Source: a virus. From it: a DNA stretch of 34,994 bases. The position numbers and the translations under genes were made by a program. The notes under the pieces were generated by a model. That model did no database searches and was not told where the DNA came from. It was given only the letters and a program-made list of their open reading frames with translations. This document shows positions 1-7,377 of the stretch, piece by piece (position 1 is the stretch's first letter; each line of letters opens with the position of its first letter). The stretch covers positions 1 through 34,994 of IMG/VR virus record IMGVR_UViG_3300025652_000238. One strand, written 5' to 3'.

Positions 1-651
1 TTAGGCTCTGCATTCCATGCTATGGTGTTAGAGCCAGAGAAAAATTTAGTACATGACTCTGGTTTATCACGTCGTGGCAGCAAGGCTTGGAAGGATCAGG
101 AAGAGTTCTTAACTCAAGATGAAATACTGTTGCCAAGTGGTGAATATGAACAGTGTCAGAAAATGGTAGATGGTTGCCTGCAAAATAAAATGGCGCGTAA
201 CTTACTGACTAATAAGGACATGCTTGCTGAATACAGCTTTATAGCTGAATGCCCAAAAACAGGGCTTGAGCTTAAATGCCGCCCGGATGGATTGTTAAAA
301 GAGGCAGGCATAGTGATAGACTTAAAGTCTTGCTTGGATGCATCACAGCGCGGCTTTGATAAGTCAGTAAGAAACTTCCGATATGATTTGCAGGCATGTT
401 TCTATCGTTATGTATTAAAGCTATGCGGAATTGAAACTACAAACTTTATATTTGTTGCAACTGAGAAGAACAGCTATGCCACGGCCTGCTATGAATTATC
501 AGATAAATACAATAAGTATGCTGAAGATGAAATGTTTAAAACATTGCGCAAAATTAAAGTGGCTCAAGAGACAAATGTTTACGACACTGGATGGCCTGAA
601 CTTGAGACATTACATTTGCCAGCATGGTTAGACGAAAACCACGGCTTATAA
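1..651 (+). CDS. PD-(D/E)XK exonuclease, RecE/DUF3799-like (5' truncated)
   Basis: The frame is open from base 1, and the seven residues before the first Met at base 22 (LGSAFHA) continue into MVLEP. This G-x-A-x-HAxVLEP segment is typical inside phage RecE-like PD-(D/E)XK exonucleases, so the true start lies left of the window. Counting from that Met, the active-site pattern is visible: D89 in RPDG, D100-L-K102 as the (D/E)xK motif, and Q124 in YDLQACFYRY, the glutamine motif shared with RecB/Cas4 nucleases. The likely role is 5'-3' resection of phage DNA ends for recombination or replication, in the cytoplasm. The gene for a single-strand DNA-binding protein follows directly, a usual pairing with such nucleases. 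Family is seen from motifs; substrate preference is inferred. Confidence 0.85.
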   Translation, partial: LGSAFHAMVLEPEKNLVHDSGLSRRGSKAWKDQEEFLTQDEILLPSGEYEQCQKMVDGCLQNKMARNLLTNKDMLAEYSFIAECPKTGLELKCRPDGLLKEAGIVIDLKSCLDASQRGFDKSVRNFRYDLQACFYRYVLKLCGIETTNFIFVATEKNSYATACYELSDKYNKYAEDEMFKTLRKIKVAQETNVYDTGWPELETLHLPAWLDENHGL

Positions 652-661
652 ACTAATCCCA

Positions 662-678
662 GTGCAGGGGTGCTGCAC
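662..678 (+). other. Small hairpin between exonuclease and SSB genes
   Basis: GTGCAG (662-667) and CTGCAC (673-678) form a perfect 6-bp stem with a 5-base loop. It lies between the exonuclease stop and the AAGGAG ribosome site (686-691) of the next gene. There is no U-tract, so it is more likely an RNA stability or processing element than a terminator. Confidence 0.3.
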
Positions 679-698
679 ACATTTAAAGGAGTTGTAAA

Positions 699-1343
699 AT
701 GCAACACATAATAAGCGGCGTGAAAGCGCTATACCCAAGATTAAATGCTACATATAGATTTGATCAAGATGAGTACAAATCACAAAAGTGCGATCCTACA
801 GCAGAGGGCGCGGCATACGAAATGTCGTTCAATCTGACAGGTGAGCAGTGCAAAGAGCTGAACACTATTTGTATGCAGTCATACAAAAATGCGGCGGCGT
901 TGGAGACTAGCAAACGCAAGTGGCCTGAACAGCCATTAAGTTTGCCGTATAAAATCGATGACAACAAGCAGGGTCACTGGATCGGTAAAGCTAAACTAAA
1001 AGGCGCATATTCTGGCGAAGCTACAAACCCACCACGCCAAGTAGATGCATCACGCAAGAAATTGCCTGATGGATTTGAGCTGACATCAGGGTCAACTGTA
1101 AATATCGCAGTGACAGTCGTGCCATACAACACTGGCACAATTAATGGCGTGTCGTTAAGATTACGTGCAGTGCAGGTGTTGGAGTTGGCTGAAAAGCAGG
1201 AAGCAGATGATCCATTTACTGAAGTTGCAGGCGGATTTTCTGGTGGAGCAACACCAATAAATGGTGTGGAGCAAGACCCATTTGGATTGCCACCAGCTAC
1301 GCCTACACCATCAAATGATTTGGAAGATGACATTCCATTTTAA
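699..1343 (+). CDS. Single-strand DNA-binding protein, DUF2815/gp2.5-like
   Basis: 214 aa with a strong ribosome site (AAGGAG, 686-691). The body looks like the DUF2815 family of phage ssDNA-binding proteins, OB-fold proteins functionally like T7 gp2.5: an N-terminal YPRLNATYRF segment, a central GHWIGKAKLKG segment and a late strand ending near LRAVQVLEL. The C-terminus is a disordered Pro/Gly/Asp-rich tail ending in DLEDDIPF, very close to the acidic DDDIPF tail that bacterial SSB uses to recruit partner proteins. The protein would coat ssDNA made by the upstream exonuclease and the downstream primase-helicase. Family placement is by recognition, not search; the tail is seen directly. Confidence 0.75.
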   Translation: MQHIISGVKALYPRLNATYRFDQDEYKSQKCDPTAEGAAYEMSFNLTGEQCKELNTICMQSYKNAAALETSKRKWPEQPLSLPYKIDDNKQGHWIGKAKLKGAYSGEATNPPRQVDASRKKLPDGFELTSGSTVNIAVTVVPYNTGTINGVSLRLRAVQVLELAEKQEADDPFTEVAGGFSGGATPINGVEQDPFGLPPATPTPSNDLEDDIPF

Positions 1344-1354
1344 ATTAATCACAG

Positions 1355-1388
1355 CGTTAGACAGAACTGATCGAGGTTTTGTCTAACG
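1355..1388 (+). other. 13-bp-stem hairpin after SSB gene
   Basis: Bases 1355-1367 pair with 1376-1388 across an 8-base loop: 13 pairs, one of them G-T. It sits 11 bases after the SSB stop. No T-run follows; instead the hairpin leads straight into the GGACA repeat array. It could be a factor-dependent terminator, an RNA element or part of a replication origin. Confidence 0.45.
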
Positions 1389-1468
1389 GACACGACAGGA
1401 CATTTGCGAGACATGTCCACTATGTCCGAGACAGGACAAGACAAAAGCGGGACATGTCCAACGTGTCC
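1388..1468. repeat. GGACA/TGTCC repeat array upstream of primase-helicase
   Basis: Eight copies of the pentamer GGACA or its complement TGTCC begin at 1388, 1398, 1414, 1423, 1434, 1450, 1455 and 1464. Those at 1450 and 1455 join as the perfect palindrome GGACATGTCC (1450-1459), and 1409-1418 (AGACATGTCC) is a near copy. Several starts are 9-11 bases apart, about one helical turn. The array fills the gap between the hairpin at 1355-1388 and the ribosome site of the primase-helicase gene. Such clustered sites are typical of origin iterons or of operators bound by a dimeric protein; which one cannot be told from sequence. Confidence 0.65.
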
Positions 1469-1490
1469 GATAAATTGAGGAAGGGATAAA

Positions 1491-3371
1491 ATGCAAAACA
1501 CGAAATTTCCAAATGCAAGCTGGGATAGATATTCAGATAAAATTATTAGTGCATTATCATTGAAAAAGACTGCCATAGGCGAATATCATGGTGCTTGCCC
1601 GGTATGTCAGGGTGAAGATCGGTTCTGGATTAAGGAAACGTCTGATAATGAAGTGATGGTTACGTGCCGTAAATGCTCAGATTATGCAGGCATAAAGGAT
1701 GCGCTGCGAAGGCAGAGTTTATGGCCTGATGAGAATGAGAAGCCAATGACGAGAGAATATACAATAAGTTGGCCTGAAGCAGAGCTAGAAGCAACGCATC
1801 CATACCTGATTAAGAAAAAGATTGGATTAGGCAATGCGTCTATAAAGGGTGACATATTAGATATACCTGTAATAAATGCCAAAGGTAAGCGTGTAGGCAC
1901 GCAGAGCATTAATCCGACAGGCGCAAAGAAATTTTCGTCAGGTATGCCAGTTGTTGGTAATTTTAGTGTAATTGGTGGTAAATTAAACGATTTGATTTAC
2001 GTTTGCGAAGGTTGGGCAACTGCAATGTCAGTGCATATGGCGACAGATAGGCCAACAGTATTCGCATTATCTGCGGGCAATATGACTGCCGTGATAGGTG
2101 AGCTGCTTGAAGCTAGACCTAATTTACGCATAGTGGTGGCTGGTGATAACGACGAGGCAGGCATTAAAGCCATTGAAAAATGCGTGGCAGATCATGGTGT
2201 GAAGTCTATTGTGCCTGATGTTGGCGGATGGGACTTCAATGATATGTGGGTTAATCGAGGTAAAGAAGCGACTGCTAAGGCATTGGAAGTGAAGAGCTTA
2301 CTTGATCAGGTGTTCTTTCCGGGCGATGCAATGCCACAGCTAGACAGGAGTTATCTTGTCAAAGGATGGTTTGGCGCTGGGCAGCTCTCGATGGTGTATG
2401 GGCCAAGCAATGTTGGTAAGTCATTCTTTGTGCAAGATGTGGCGTGGCATGTATCTGCGGGGCAAGATTGGCATGGCAATAAGGTTAAGGGAGGCGTCGT
2501 GCTGTTTTTAGCTCTTGAGGGCGGTATGACGACGCATAATAGGATCGTAGCCTTACGCCAGCAATATCCAGAGCATGAGGCTAAATTAGCTATGCGTGCA
2601 TTGCCAGTAAATTTGCTTGAGGAAAACGCTGACGTGCAGCTGATCATTGATTTGTGTGACGAGGTTAAACGAGCGCATGGCGATATTGCTATGATTATCG
2701 TTGATACGCTATCGAGATCAATGCCCGGCGGCGATGAGAACTCGCCTGCATCATCAACGGCTGTGATAGCTGCGTGTGATAAGATACGCGGTGAGACTGA
2801 TGCCCACCTATTGCTTGTGCATCACTCTGGCAAGAACTTAGACGCAAAGGCGCGTGGGCATAGCTCACTGAGAGCTGCTGTGGAAACTGAGATAGAGCTA
2901 TCATACGACGAGGCGACGGGCTTGCGTACTGCATTAGCCACCAAGCAGAGAGACTTGGAGGGTGGGCGTAAGTTTCACTTTAAGTTGAATGTAATTGAGC
3001 TAGGGCATGATATGGACGGCGATGCTGTGACGACATGTGTGATCGTGCCGGCAAGCAGTGATGACGTTGAAGCTGCCAATAAGAAAGCCATAAAGGGCAA
3101 GAATCAGATATTATTTAAGACGTGCTTCCAACAGCTGCGAGGCGAGGGCATTGGCATGTCCAATCCTGCCGGCGTTGGTTGGCCTGAACCTAGCACGTTC
3201 TGGGTTATTAAAGAGGAGGATATTAAGAAGCATTTCATGGGTAAAGTATCTGGCGTAGCGAACCCATCACAAACCTACAAGCAGTCAATTGCAGGCCTCA
3301 CAAGTGCTGGTCATATTGTGCAAAATGAAGGCTATATATGGTTTTGCGATGATTTCGGGAAAATGAGCTAA
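1491..3371 (+). CDS. Primase-helicase (zinc ribbon, Toprim, RecA-like ATPase)
   Basis: 626 aa, preceded by AGGAAGGGA. Three domains are readable. A zinc ribbon has C36, C39, C59 and C62. A Toprim domain of about 165-235 has E173 in CEGWATA and the acidic pair D219/D221 in AGDNDEAG. A RecA-like ATPase of the RepA/AAA_25 type from about 290 has Walker A GPSNVGKS (304-311), the Walker B strand IIVD (D405) and an LLVHHSGKN segment (441-449). The protein would synthesise RNA primers and unwind DNA at the phage fork. The order of domains matches DnaG/gp4-like phage and plasmid primase-helicases. Repeat arrays lie immediately before and after the gene, so it may sit at or beside the replication origin. 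No DNA polymerase gene is in the window. Confidence 0.85.
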   Translation: MQNTKFPNASWDRYSDKIISALSLKKTAIGEYHGACPVCQGEDRFWIKETSDNEVMVTCRKCSDYAGIKDALRRQSLWPDENEKPMTREYTISWPEAELEATHPYLIKKKIGLGNASIKGDILDIPVINAKGKRVGTQSINPTGAKKFSSGMPVVGNFSVIGGKLNDLIYVCEGWATAMSVHMATDRPTVFALSAGNMTAVIGELLEARPNLRIVVAGDNDEAGIKAIEKCVADHGVKSIVPDVGGWDFNDMWVNRGKEATAKALEVKSLLDQVFFPGDAMPQLDRSYLVKGWFGAGQLSMVYGPSNVGKSFFVQDVAWHVSAGQDWHGNKVKGGVVLFLALEGGMTTHNRIVALRQQYPEHEAKLAMRALPVNLLEENADVQLIIDLCDEVKRAHGDIAMIIVDTLSRSMPGGDENSPASSTAVIAACDKIRGETDAHLLLVHHSGKNLDAKARGHSSLRAAVETEIELSYDEATGLRTALATKQRDLEGGRKFHFKLNVIELGHDMDGDAVTTCVIVPASSDDVEAANKKAIKGKNQILFKTCFQQLRGEGIGMSNPAGVGWPEPSTFWVIKEEDIKKHFMGKVSGVANPSQTYKQSIAGLTSAGHIVQNEGYIWFCDDFGKMS

Positions 3372-3379
3372 AATGCAAC

Positions 3380-3511
3380 CTACTAATTACCTACTAATTA
3401 GCATTAGTAGCAACAATATCAATGACTTACACGACAAACTACTAATTGCAATTAGTATATCGTAACCAATCTACTACTAATACTATATACCTTAAGGTAT
3501 AGTATATTAGT
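3380..3511. repeat. AT-rich CTACTAATTA repeat array with palindromes
   Basis: The 189-base gap after the primase-helicase gene holds seven copies of ACTAAT/ATTAGT. CTACTAATTA occurs at 3380-3389 and 3391-3400, the reverse form at 3402-3410, a 16-base perfect palindrome ACTAATTGCAATTAGT at 3441-3456, CTACTAATAC at 3474-3483, and the reverse form at 3506-3511. The last two arms flank a second perfect palindrome, TATACCTTAAGGTATA (3486-3501). The very AT-rich sequence, direct and inverted copies, and position beside a primase-helicase gene suit an origin with iterons or a multi-site operator controlling the next gene. Function is inferred. Confidence 0.65.
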
Positions 3512-3560
3512 ATGTAGTTAAGCGAATAGTATGAGATAAGGAAAATCGGGGTTAAATAAT

Positions 3561-3926
3561 ATGGAACAAGAGATGAAGAAAAAGATAAACATTAGAACGG
3601 CTGGCGGCAAGACCGAGGCAAGCGAGGGCGAAGTAGATCAAGCGAAGGTTGGCCGGGGTAAGTCGAGGTCTGAGGTATTGGACACGGCTGATCTTTTGAT
3701 TAACGGGGATAGGGCGAGGCAGTATGGAAGTGCTGCGGAAAACTTCACGACAATTGCTCGCATGTGGAGCGCGTATCTTGGCAGGGATGTAGCTGCATCT
3801 GACGTGGCGAACATGATGGCCTTGCTGAAGATTGCGAGGCTACGCGGTGGCGTGCATGAGGATAGCAGCATTGATGGCTGCGGTTATTTAGCATTGGCAC
3901 ATGAGCTGGCAAATGAGGTCGGATAG
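3561..3926 (+). CDS. DUF6378-like phage protein
   Basis: 121 aa. The first 35 residues are charged and probably disordered (many K, E, G). The folded part runs from about 40 to 121 and includes the segments LLINGDRARQYGSAAENF, IARMWSAYLG, ASDVANMMALLKIARL and GCGYLALAHELA. I recognise this as the phage family DUF6378, a small all-alpha domain often lying next to replication or nucleotide-metabolism genes; its biochemical role is not established to my knowledge. The start is preceded by GGGG rather than a classic site, and the upstream repeat array (3380-3511) could act as its operator. Confidence 0.65.
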   Translation: MEQEMKKKINIRTAGGKTEASEGEVDQAKVGRGKSRSEVLDTADLLINGDRARQYGSAAENFTTIARMWSAYLGRDVAASDVANMMALLKIARLRGGVHEDSSIDGCGYLALAHELANEVG

Positions 3927-3960
3927 GCTTGATCAACAGCCTTTCATAAGGCATAGTATA

Positions 3961-4056
3961 GTTAGCGGGTTCTCCTCCTCCCGACGCATTGTTTTGCATT
4001 TCAATGCGACGCCCGCTTAACTGGGGCGTGCGGTTGTCTTTCCTCACTGCACGCCC
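3961..4056 (+). promoter_or_regulatory. Structured leader: two long hairpins before a TTG-start gene
   Basis: First structure: outer stem 3961-3969 with 4012-4021 (nine pairs, one bulged T), enclosing an inner stem CGCATTG (3985-3991) with CAATGCG (4002-4008). Second structure: GGGCGTGC (4024-4031) with GCACGCCC (4049-4056), an 8-bp GC-rich stem. The ribosome site GGAG (4066-4069) and TTG start (4077) of the next gene follow within 25 bases. There is no T-run, so simple termination is unlikely. It may be a cis-acting RNA that tunes translation of the next gene, or a small non-coding RNA. Confidence 0.4.
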
Positions 4057-4076
4057 ACATAACACGGAGCAAAGCA

Positions 4077-4280
4077 TTGTCTGAGTTTGTCATAAACTTA
4101 ACCTTAGATTTACATTGTGCTGACAGTGACGATGCTGACCATGAGCTAAACGAGCTATGCAATTATATAACTGATAGGCTTACTATTGTGCCGGCTCAGA
4201 CTGTACTGCAATCATTGGCAGAGGCGCTCATAGAGCTGCATGAGCAAGTGCTTGAGGAAGCAGAGAAGACAGTGCATTGA
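4077..4280 (+). CDS. Small acidic protein of unknown function
   Basis: 67 aa starting at TTG, with GGAG at 4066-4069 spaced seven bases away, which supports this start. The protein is acidic, with a likely beta strand (EFVINLTLDL) followed by two helices rich in Glu and Leu. I recognise no family. It is the last gene of the left replication block; a non-coding stretch of about 400 bases follows. Confidence 0.55.
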   Translation: MSEFVINLTLDLHCADSDDADHELNELCNYITDRLTIVPAQTVLQSLAEALIELHEQVLEEAEKTVH

Positions 4281-4661
4281 CTTACTGGCGGCATAACATG
4301 CTCTGCATTACATGTAGATTACGTGCGATACAACACATTGGCACGCCGTTGCACGGGCGCATCCGCGTAATAGAAAGCAAAACTATAGTCAACAGTTTCG
4401 GATAAACTGAAAGTTAACATAATATACATTATCGGACATATACAGGTAAATCTACAGTATATCTAATGATTACAATAGGTTAGACGAATATAGGCCAATA
4501 TACAGCCAATATGAGCTATGCGTTGTTCCATTTAGGCGAAACTAGCACATCTGGCGCAGCGAGGAAGCCCCCCCGTCAACGGATTCTACGGGGGTAGTGT
4601 GTGTGTATAATCTCACGCACACAATTGCCTATGTTGCTTCTCGAAAAAAAATAATTTAAAG
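4281..4661. other. Non-coding region with hairpins
   Basis: No convincing coding frame or tRNA is seen in this stretch. It contains a small hairpin (CAGTTT 4393-4398 with AAACTG 4404-4409). Near the right side are two adjacent stem-loops: 4570-4576 with 4588-4594 (CCCCCGT/ACGGGGG, 7 bp) and about 4597-4605 with 4614-4622 (GTGTGTGTG/CACGCACAC, one G-T pair). The region separates the replication genes from the packaging/morphogenesis genes and may hold terminators and promoters. The sequence 4434-4510 is AT-rich with repeated CAATAT-type words but no clean array. Confidence 0.5.
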
Positions 4662-4701
4662 TATAATGGTGCATTACTTAAACTGCAAAAAGTAATGCAC
4701 C
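4662..4701 (+). promoter_or_regulatory. Candidate promoter with a 12-bp perfect inverted repeat
   Basis: TATAAT at 4662-4667 is a perfect -10 hexamer in an AT-rich stretch, with a weak TTGCTT at 4634-4639 whose spacing is long. Directly after it, GGTGCATTACTT (4668-4679) and AAGTAATGCACC (4690-4701) form a perfect 12-bp inverted repeat with a 10-base spacer. At this place it would overlap the transcription start, so it could be an operator or a hairpin at the 5' end of the HNH-terminase transcript. Confidence 0.45.
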
Positions 4702-4733
4702 TACACGGCAATAGCTATGAAAGGATAGCCGCG

Positions 4734-5291
4734 ATGAAAAAAGAATTACCAACTGTAGAGTATTTACGCAAGACAATACGTTATAACCCAAAGACGGGCA
4801 GAATGTATTGGCTCAAGAGAACCAAAGAGCATTACCCGCCTAAAACAGCAAACATCGAAAGATCAGTTAAATATTGGAATAGTAACTATGCCGGCAAAGA
4901 AACTGCAACCTACAAGGATGGCAGAGGATATCTTAAATGCAAGGTTAACAAGATAGCTTACGGCGCTCACAGAGTTGCTTGGGCATTATATCACGGCAAA
5001 TGGCCTAATAAACAAATCGATCATATCAATGGAAACCCATTAGACAACCGCATAAAAAATATGAGAGTTGTTAGTGTTCGTGAAAATGGTAAAAATAAAA
5101 AACGCCCTAGCACTAATACTAGCGGGATTATTGGTGTATCTTGGAATAAAAAATTATCAAAGTGGTCAGCACAAATAGGCGTTAATCGAAAAACAATTAA
5201 CCTTGGATATTATGATAATATTACAGAAGCAGCATCCGCTAGAAGTGCCGCCGAAAAAAAATATAATTTTCACCCTAACCACGGTAGATAG
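4734..5291 (+). CDS. HNH-AP2 homing-type endonuclease
   Basis: 185 aa when started at the ATG at 4734, which has AAGGA about nine bases upstream; an earlier in-frame ATG at 4695 lies inside the inverted repeat and has no ribosome site. The N-terminal half leads into an HNH_3 nuclease core with HRVAWALYHG, QIDHINGNPLDNRIKN (the DH pair and Asn residues of HNH) and RVVSVRENGKN. The C-terminal part is an AP2-type DNA-binding domain (SGIIGVSWNKK, KWSAQIG, LGYYD, EAASARSAAEKKY). Such genes are mobile free-standing endonucleases common between phage genes, often beside terminase. It ends just before the ribosome site of the small terminase gene. Whether it is selfish or aids packaging is unknown. 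Confidence 0.9.
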   Translation: MKKELPTVEYLRKTIRYNPKTGRMYWLKRTKEHYPPKTANIERSVKYWNSNYAGKETATYKDGRGYLKCKVNKIAYGAHRVAWALYHGKWPNKQIDHINGNPLDNRIKNMRVVSVRENGKNKKRPSTNTSGIIGVSWNKKLSKWSAQIGVNRKTINLGYYDNITEAASARSAAEKKYNFHPNHGR

Positions 5292-5301
5292 GAGAACAAC
5301 A

Positions 5302-5802
5302 ATGGCTGGCAAAGCATTACGCAGAAGAATACTTGCCGATGTACTAAGCAAAGGCGGTGCTGAATACTTGTTTGAGCAGATAGCTTCAGGCACGACACTC
5401 ACAGCCCTTGCAAAAGAATATGATTGCTCCCGGCAGTATCTCAGCACATCTCTCAAGACCATACCTGAGTACGAGCAAGCCCTACGCAAAGCTAGGCAAG
5501 AGGCAGCTGATGCACTCGTAGAGCAAGGCTTAACAATGGTAGATGATCTGGATGGCGGCAGCACATCAAGCGAAATAGCCGCCACACGAGAGAAAGTCCA
5601 GTGGCGCAAATTCATGGCAGGCTCGTATAATCAGGAGCGATACGGCAATAGACCCCAGACAAACGTGACTATATCTGTGGGTGACATGCATTTAGACGCA
5701 TTACGCAAAGTCAATTCCGATCTGGCGGCTATCCATAAAGAAGATCAAGAGCGTGAAGCTAAGACGATTGACGCAGATTATGAGGATGTATCAGATGAGT
5801 GA
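5302..5802 (+). CDS. terS: Terminase small subunit
   Basis: 166 aa. The start at 5302 is chosen because GGAG (5291-5294) sits seven bases upstream; an in-frame ATG at 5203 lies within the HNH gene and would add a spurious N-terminus. A helix-turn-helix is readable as GTTLTALAKEYDCSRQYLST, followed by a helical region with TREKVQWRKFMAGSYNQERYG, a layout typical of Sf6/G20C-like small terminases that bind the phage packaging site and form a ring. The C-terminus is acidic and would contact the large subunit. It overlaps the large terminase gene by eight bases, so the two are translationally coupled. Confidence 0.8.
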   Translation: MAGKALRRRILADVLSKGGAEYLFEQIASGTTLTALAKEYDCSRQYLSTSLKTIPEYEQALRKARQEAADALVEQGLTMVDDLDGGSTSSEIAATREKVQWRKFMAGSYNQERYGNRPQTNVTISVGDMHLDALRKVNSDLAAIHKEDQEREAKTIDADYEDVSDE

Positions 5803-7192
5803 TAACCCGTTACAAGAGTTTGTCCTACGTTACCGGGATGACCCAGTGCTGTTCGTCAAAGAGGTGCTAGGCGCAGAGCCATACGATTACCAAGCAGAGT
5901 TTCTGGAGGCCATAGCGAATGGCGAGCGTAAAATGTCCGTAAGGTCAGGCCACGGTACAGGCAAGTCCACGTCAGCCTCTTGGGCTATGCTCTGGTTTCT
6001 CCTGCTACGCTTTCCCAATAAAGTCGTCGTCACAGCGCCCACGTCTAGCCAATTGTTTGACGCATTGTTTGCCGAGCTAAAACGATGGATTAACGAGTTG
6101 CCACCCCATCTACAGCAATTGCTAACCACCAAATCAGACCGCGTCGAGCTAACGTCGGCAGCGTCAGAGGCTTTCATATCCGCTAGAACGTCACGCGCAG
6201 AAACGCCAGAAGCGTTAGCAGGCGTTCACTCTGAGAATGTTTTATTGGTGGTAGATGAGGCATCAGGTGTACCTGAGAAAGTCTTTGAGGCAGCCGCTGG
6301 GTCAATGTCAGGGCATAATGCTACCACGTTACTCTTGTCTAACCCCACACGTTCGTCAGGCACATTTTTTGAGAGCCAAACTAGATTAGCTAAGAGCTGG
6401 TGGACGCGCAGATGGTCGTGCGTCGATAGCCCGCTTGTATCAACAGAGTTTGTCGATGAAATGCGTGAGCGTTACGGCGAGGATTCAAATGCATTCCGCA
6501 TACGTGTGCTAGGTGAGTTCCCTATGGCTGATGATGATACGATTATACCGTTTCATCTCGCAGAGAGCGCAATACACCGTGATATTGAGATTACGCCTGA
6601 CATTAGACCTATATGGGGCTTGGATGTTGCTAGGTTTGGCACAGATAAGACTGCATTGTGCAAAAGGTATGGCAATGTTGTAACTGATATTGAAGCGTGG
6701 CAAGGCTTAGACTTAATGCAGACTGTGGGCAGAGTAATGGCTGAATATGATAATTTATCGCCAAGCCTACGCCCAAACGAAATACTTGTGGACAGTATCG
6801 GCGTTGGCGGCGGAGTAGTTGATAGATTACGTGAGTTAGGCGCTCCAGTGCGTGGAATTAATGTTGGCGAAGCGCCTGCTATGGGCAAGACTTACATGAA
6901 TCTGCGCAGCGAGTTATGGTTTAAGACTAAAGCGTGGCTGGAAGACAGGTCATGCAAGCTGCCAAAAAATGATCAGCTCCTAGCCGAGCTAACTGGCATA
7001 AGGTACGCATTTACCAGCGCAGGCAAGATGAAGGCTGAGAGTAAGGACGCGATGCGCAAGCGTGGGCTAAAATCGCCTGACTTGGCGGATGCATTATGTT
7101 TAACTATGGCATCAGACGCAGCCACAGCCCTGTCTGGCGCAAGTGTGAGCTGGAATAGGTCTATCAAGCGAAACCTTAAAGGCATTGCATGA
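5795..7192 (+). CDS. terL: Terminase large subunit (ATPase-nuclease)
   Basis: 465 aa from the ATG at 5795 (GAGG nine bases upstream); an in-frame ATG at 5753 lies deep in the small-subunit gene. The N-terminal packaging ATPase shows Walker A SGHGTGKS (51-58), Walker B VLLVVDEAS with D154/E155, and a coupling motif SNPT (182-185). The C-terminal RNase-H-like nuclease shows D277 in GLDVARFGTDKT, D333 in ILVDSIGVGGG and D429/D432 in KSPDLADAL, the usual three acidic clusters. It cuts concatemers and pumps DNA through the portal. All key residues are present, so it should be active. Its packaging mode (pac, cos or terminal repeats) cannot be read from the window. Confidence 0.95.
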   Translation: MSDNPLQEFVLRYRDDPVLFVKEVLGAEPYDYQAEFLEAIANGERKMSVRSGHGTGKSTSASWAMLWFLLLRFPNKVVVTAPTSSQLFDALFAELKRWINELPPHLQQLLTTKSDRVELTSAASEAFISARTSRAETPEALAGVHSENVLLVVDEASGVPEKVFEAAAGSMSGHNATTLLLSNPTRSSGTFFESQTRLAKSWWTRRWSCVDSPLVSTEFVDEMRERYGEDSNAFRIRVLGEFPMADDDTIIPFHLAESAIHRDIEITPDIRPIWGLDVARFGTDKTALCKRYGNVVTDIEAWQGLDLMQTVGRVMAEYDNLSPSLRPNEILVDSIGVGGGVVDRLRELGAPVRGINVGEAPAMGKTYMNLRSELWFKTKAWLEDRSCKLPKNDQLLAELTGIRYAFTSAGKMKAESKDAMRKRGLKSPDLADALCLTMASDAATALSGASVSWNRSIKRNLKGIA

Positions 7193-7377
7193 ATAAAAAA
7201 AAATTCGACAATTTGTCACCTAAGATGAAAAATTTAATGATGAATAAGTGGATTAGAAATTATATGAGCCGAGGCCTATCTTTGGAAGATGCACAACACG
7301 CCGCCCGCTGGAGAGCTGGAACGTGGAAGCTATCAGATAGAATGCGTGTGGTACTAGCTAATATGGAAAAATTGTGA
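7189..7377 (+). CDS. Small basic protein of unknown function
   Basis: 62 aa, starting in an ATGA overlap with the terminase stop, so probably translated by coupling. It is Lys/Arg-rich and mainly helical (KKKFDNLSPKMKN, RWRAGTWKLSDRMR). No family is recognised. Its size, charge and place suggest a nucleic-acid-associated or packaging accessory protein, but this is a guess. Confidence 0.6.
   Translation: MNKKKFDNLSPKMKNLMMNKWIRNYMSRGLSLEDAQHAARWRAGTWKLSDRMRVVLANMEKL

Noticed and set aside
974-1333. 119-codon minus-strand frame under the SSB gene
   Set aside because: It is antisense to a well-supported gene with a recognised family pattern and ribosome site, and its own translation shows no motif.
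1388-3511. CRISPR-like reading of the two repeat arrays
   Set aside because: Units are 5-10 bases with spacers of varied short length and both orientations; no 23-37-base repeats, regular spacers or cas genes.
4281-4660. tRNA or small RNA gene in the long gap
   Set aside because: I could not fold a cloverleaf with acceptor and T-arm sequences; only simple stem-loops are seen.
4695-4733. Upstream start for the HNH endonuclease
   Set aside because: The ATG is inside the inverted repeat and lacks a ribosome site; the ATG at 4734 has AAGGA.
5203-5301. Upstream start for the small terminase
   Set aside because: It is inside the HNH gene and has no ribosome site; the ATG at 5302 has GGAG at proper spacing.
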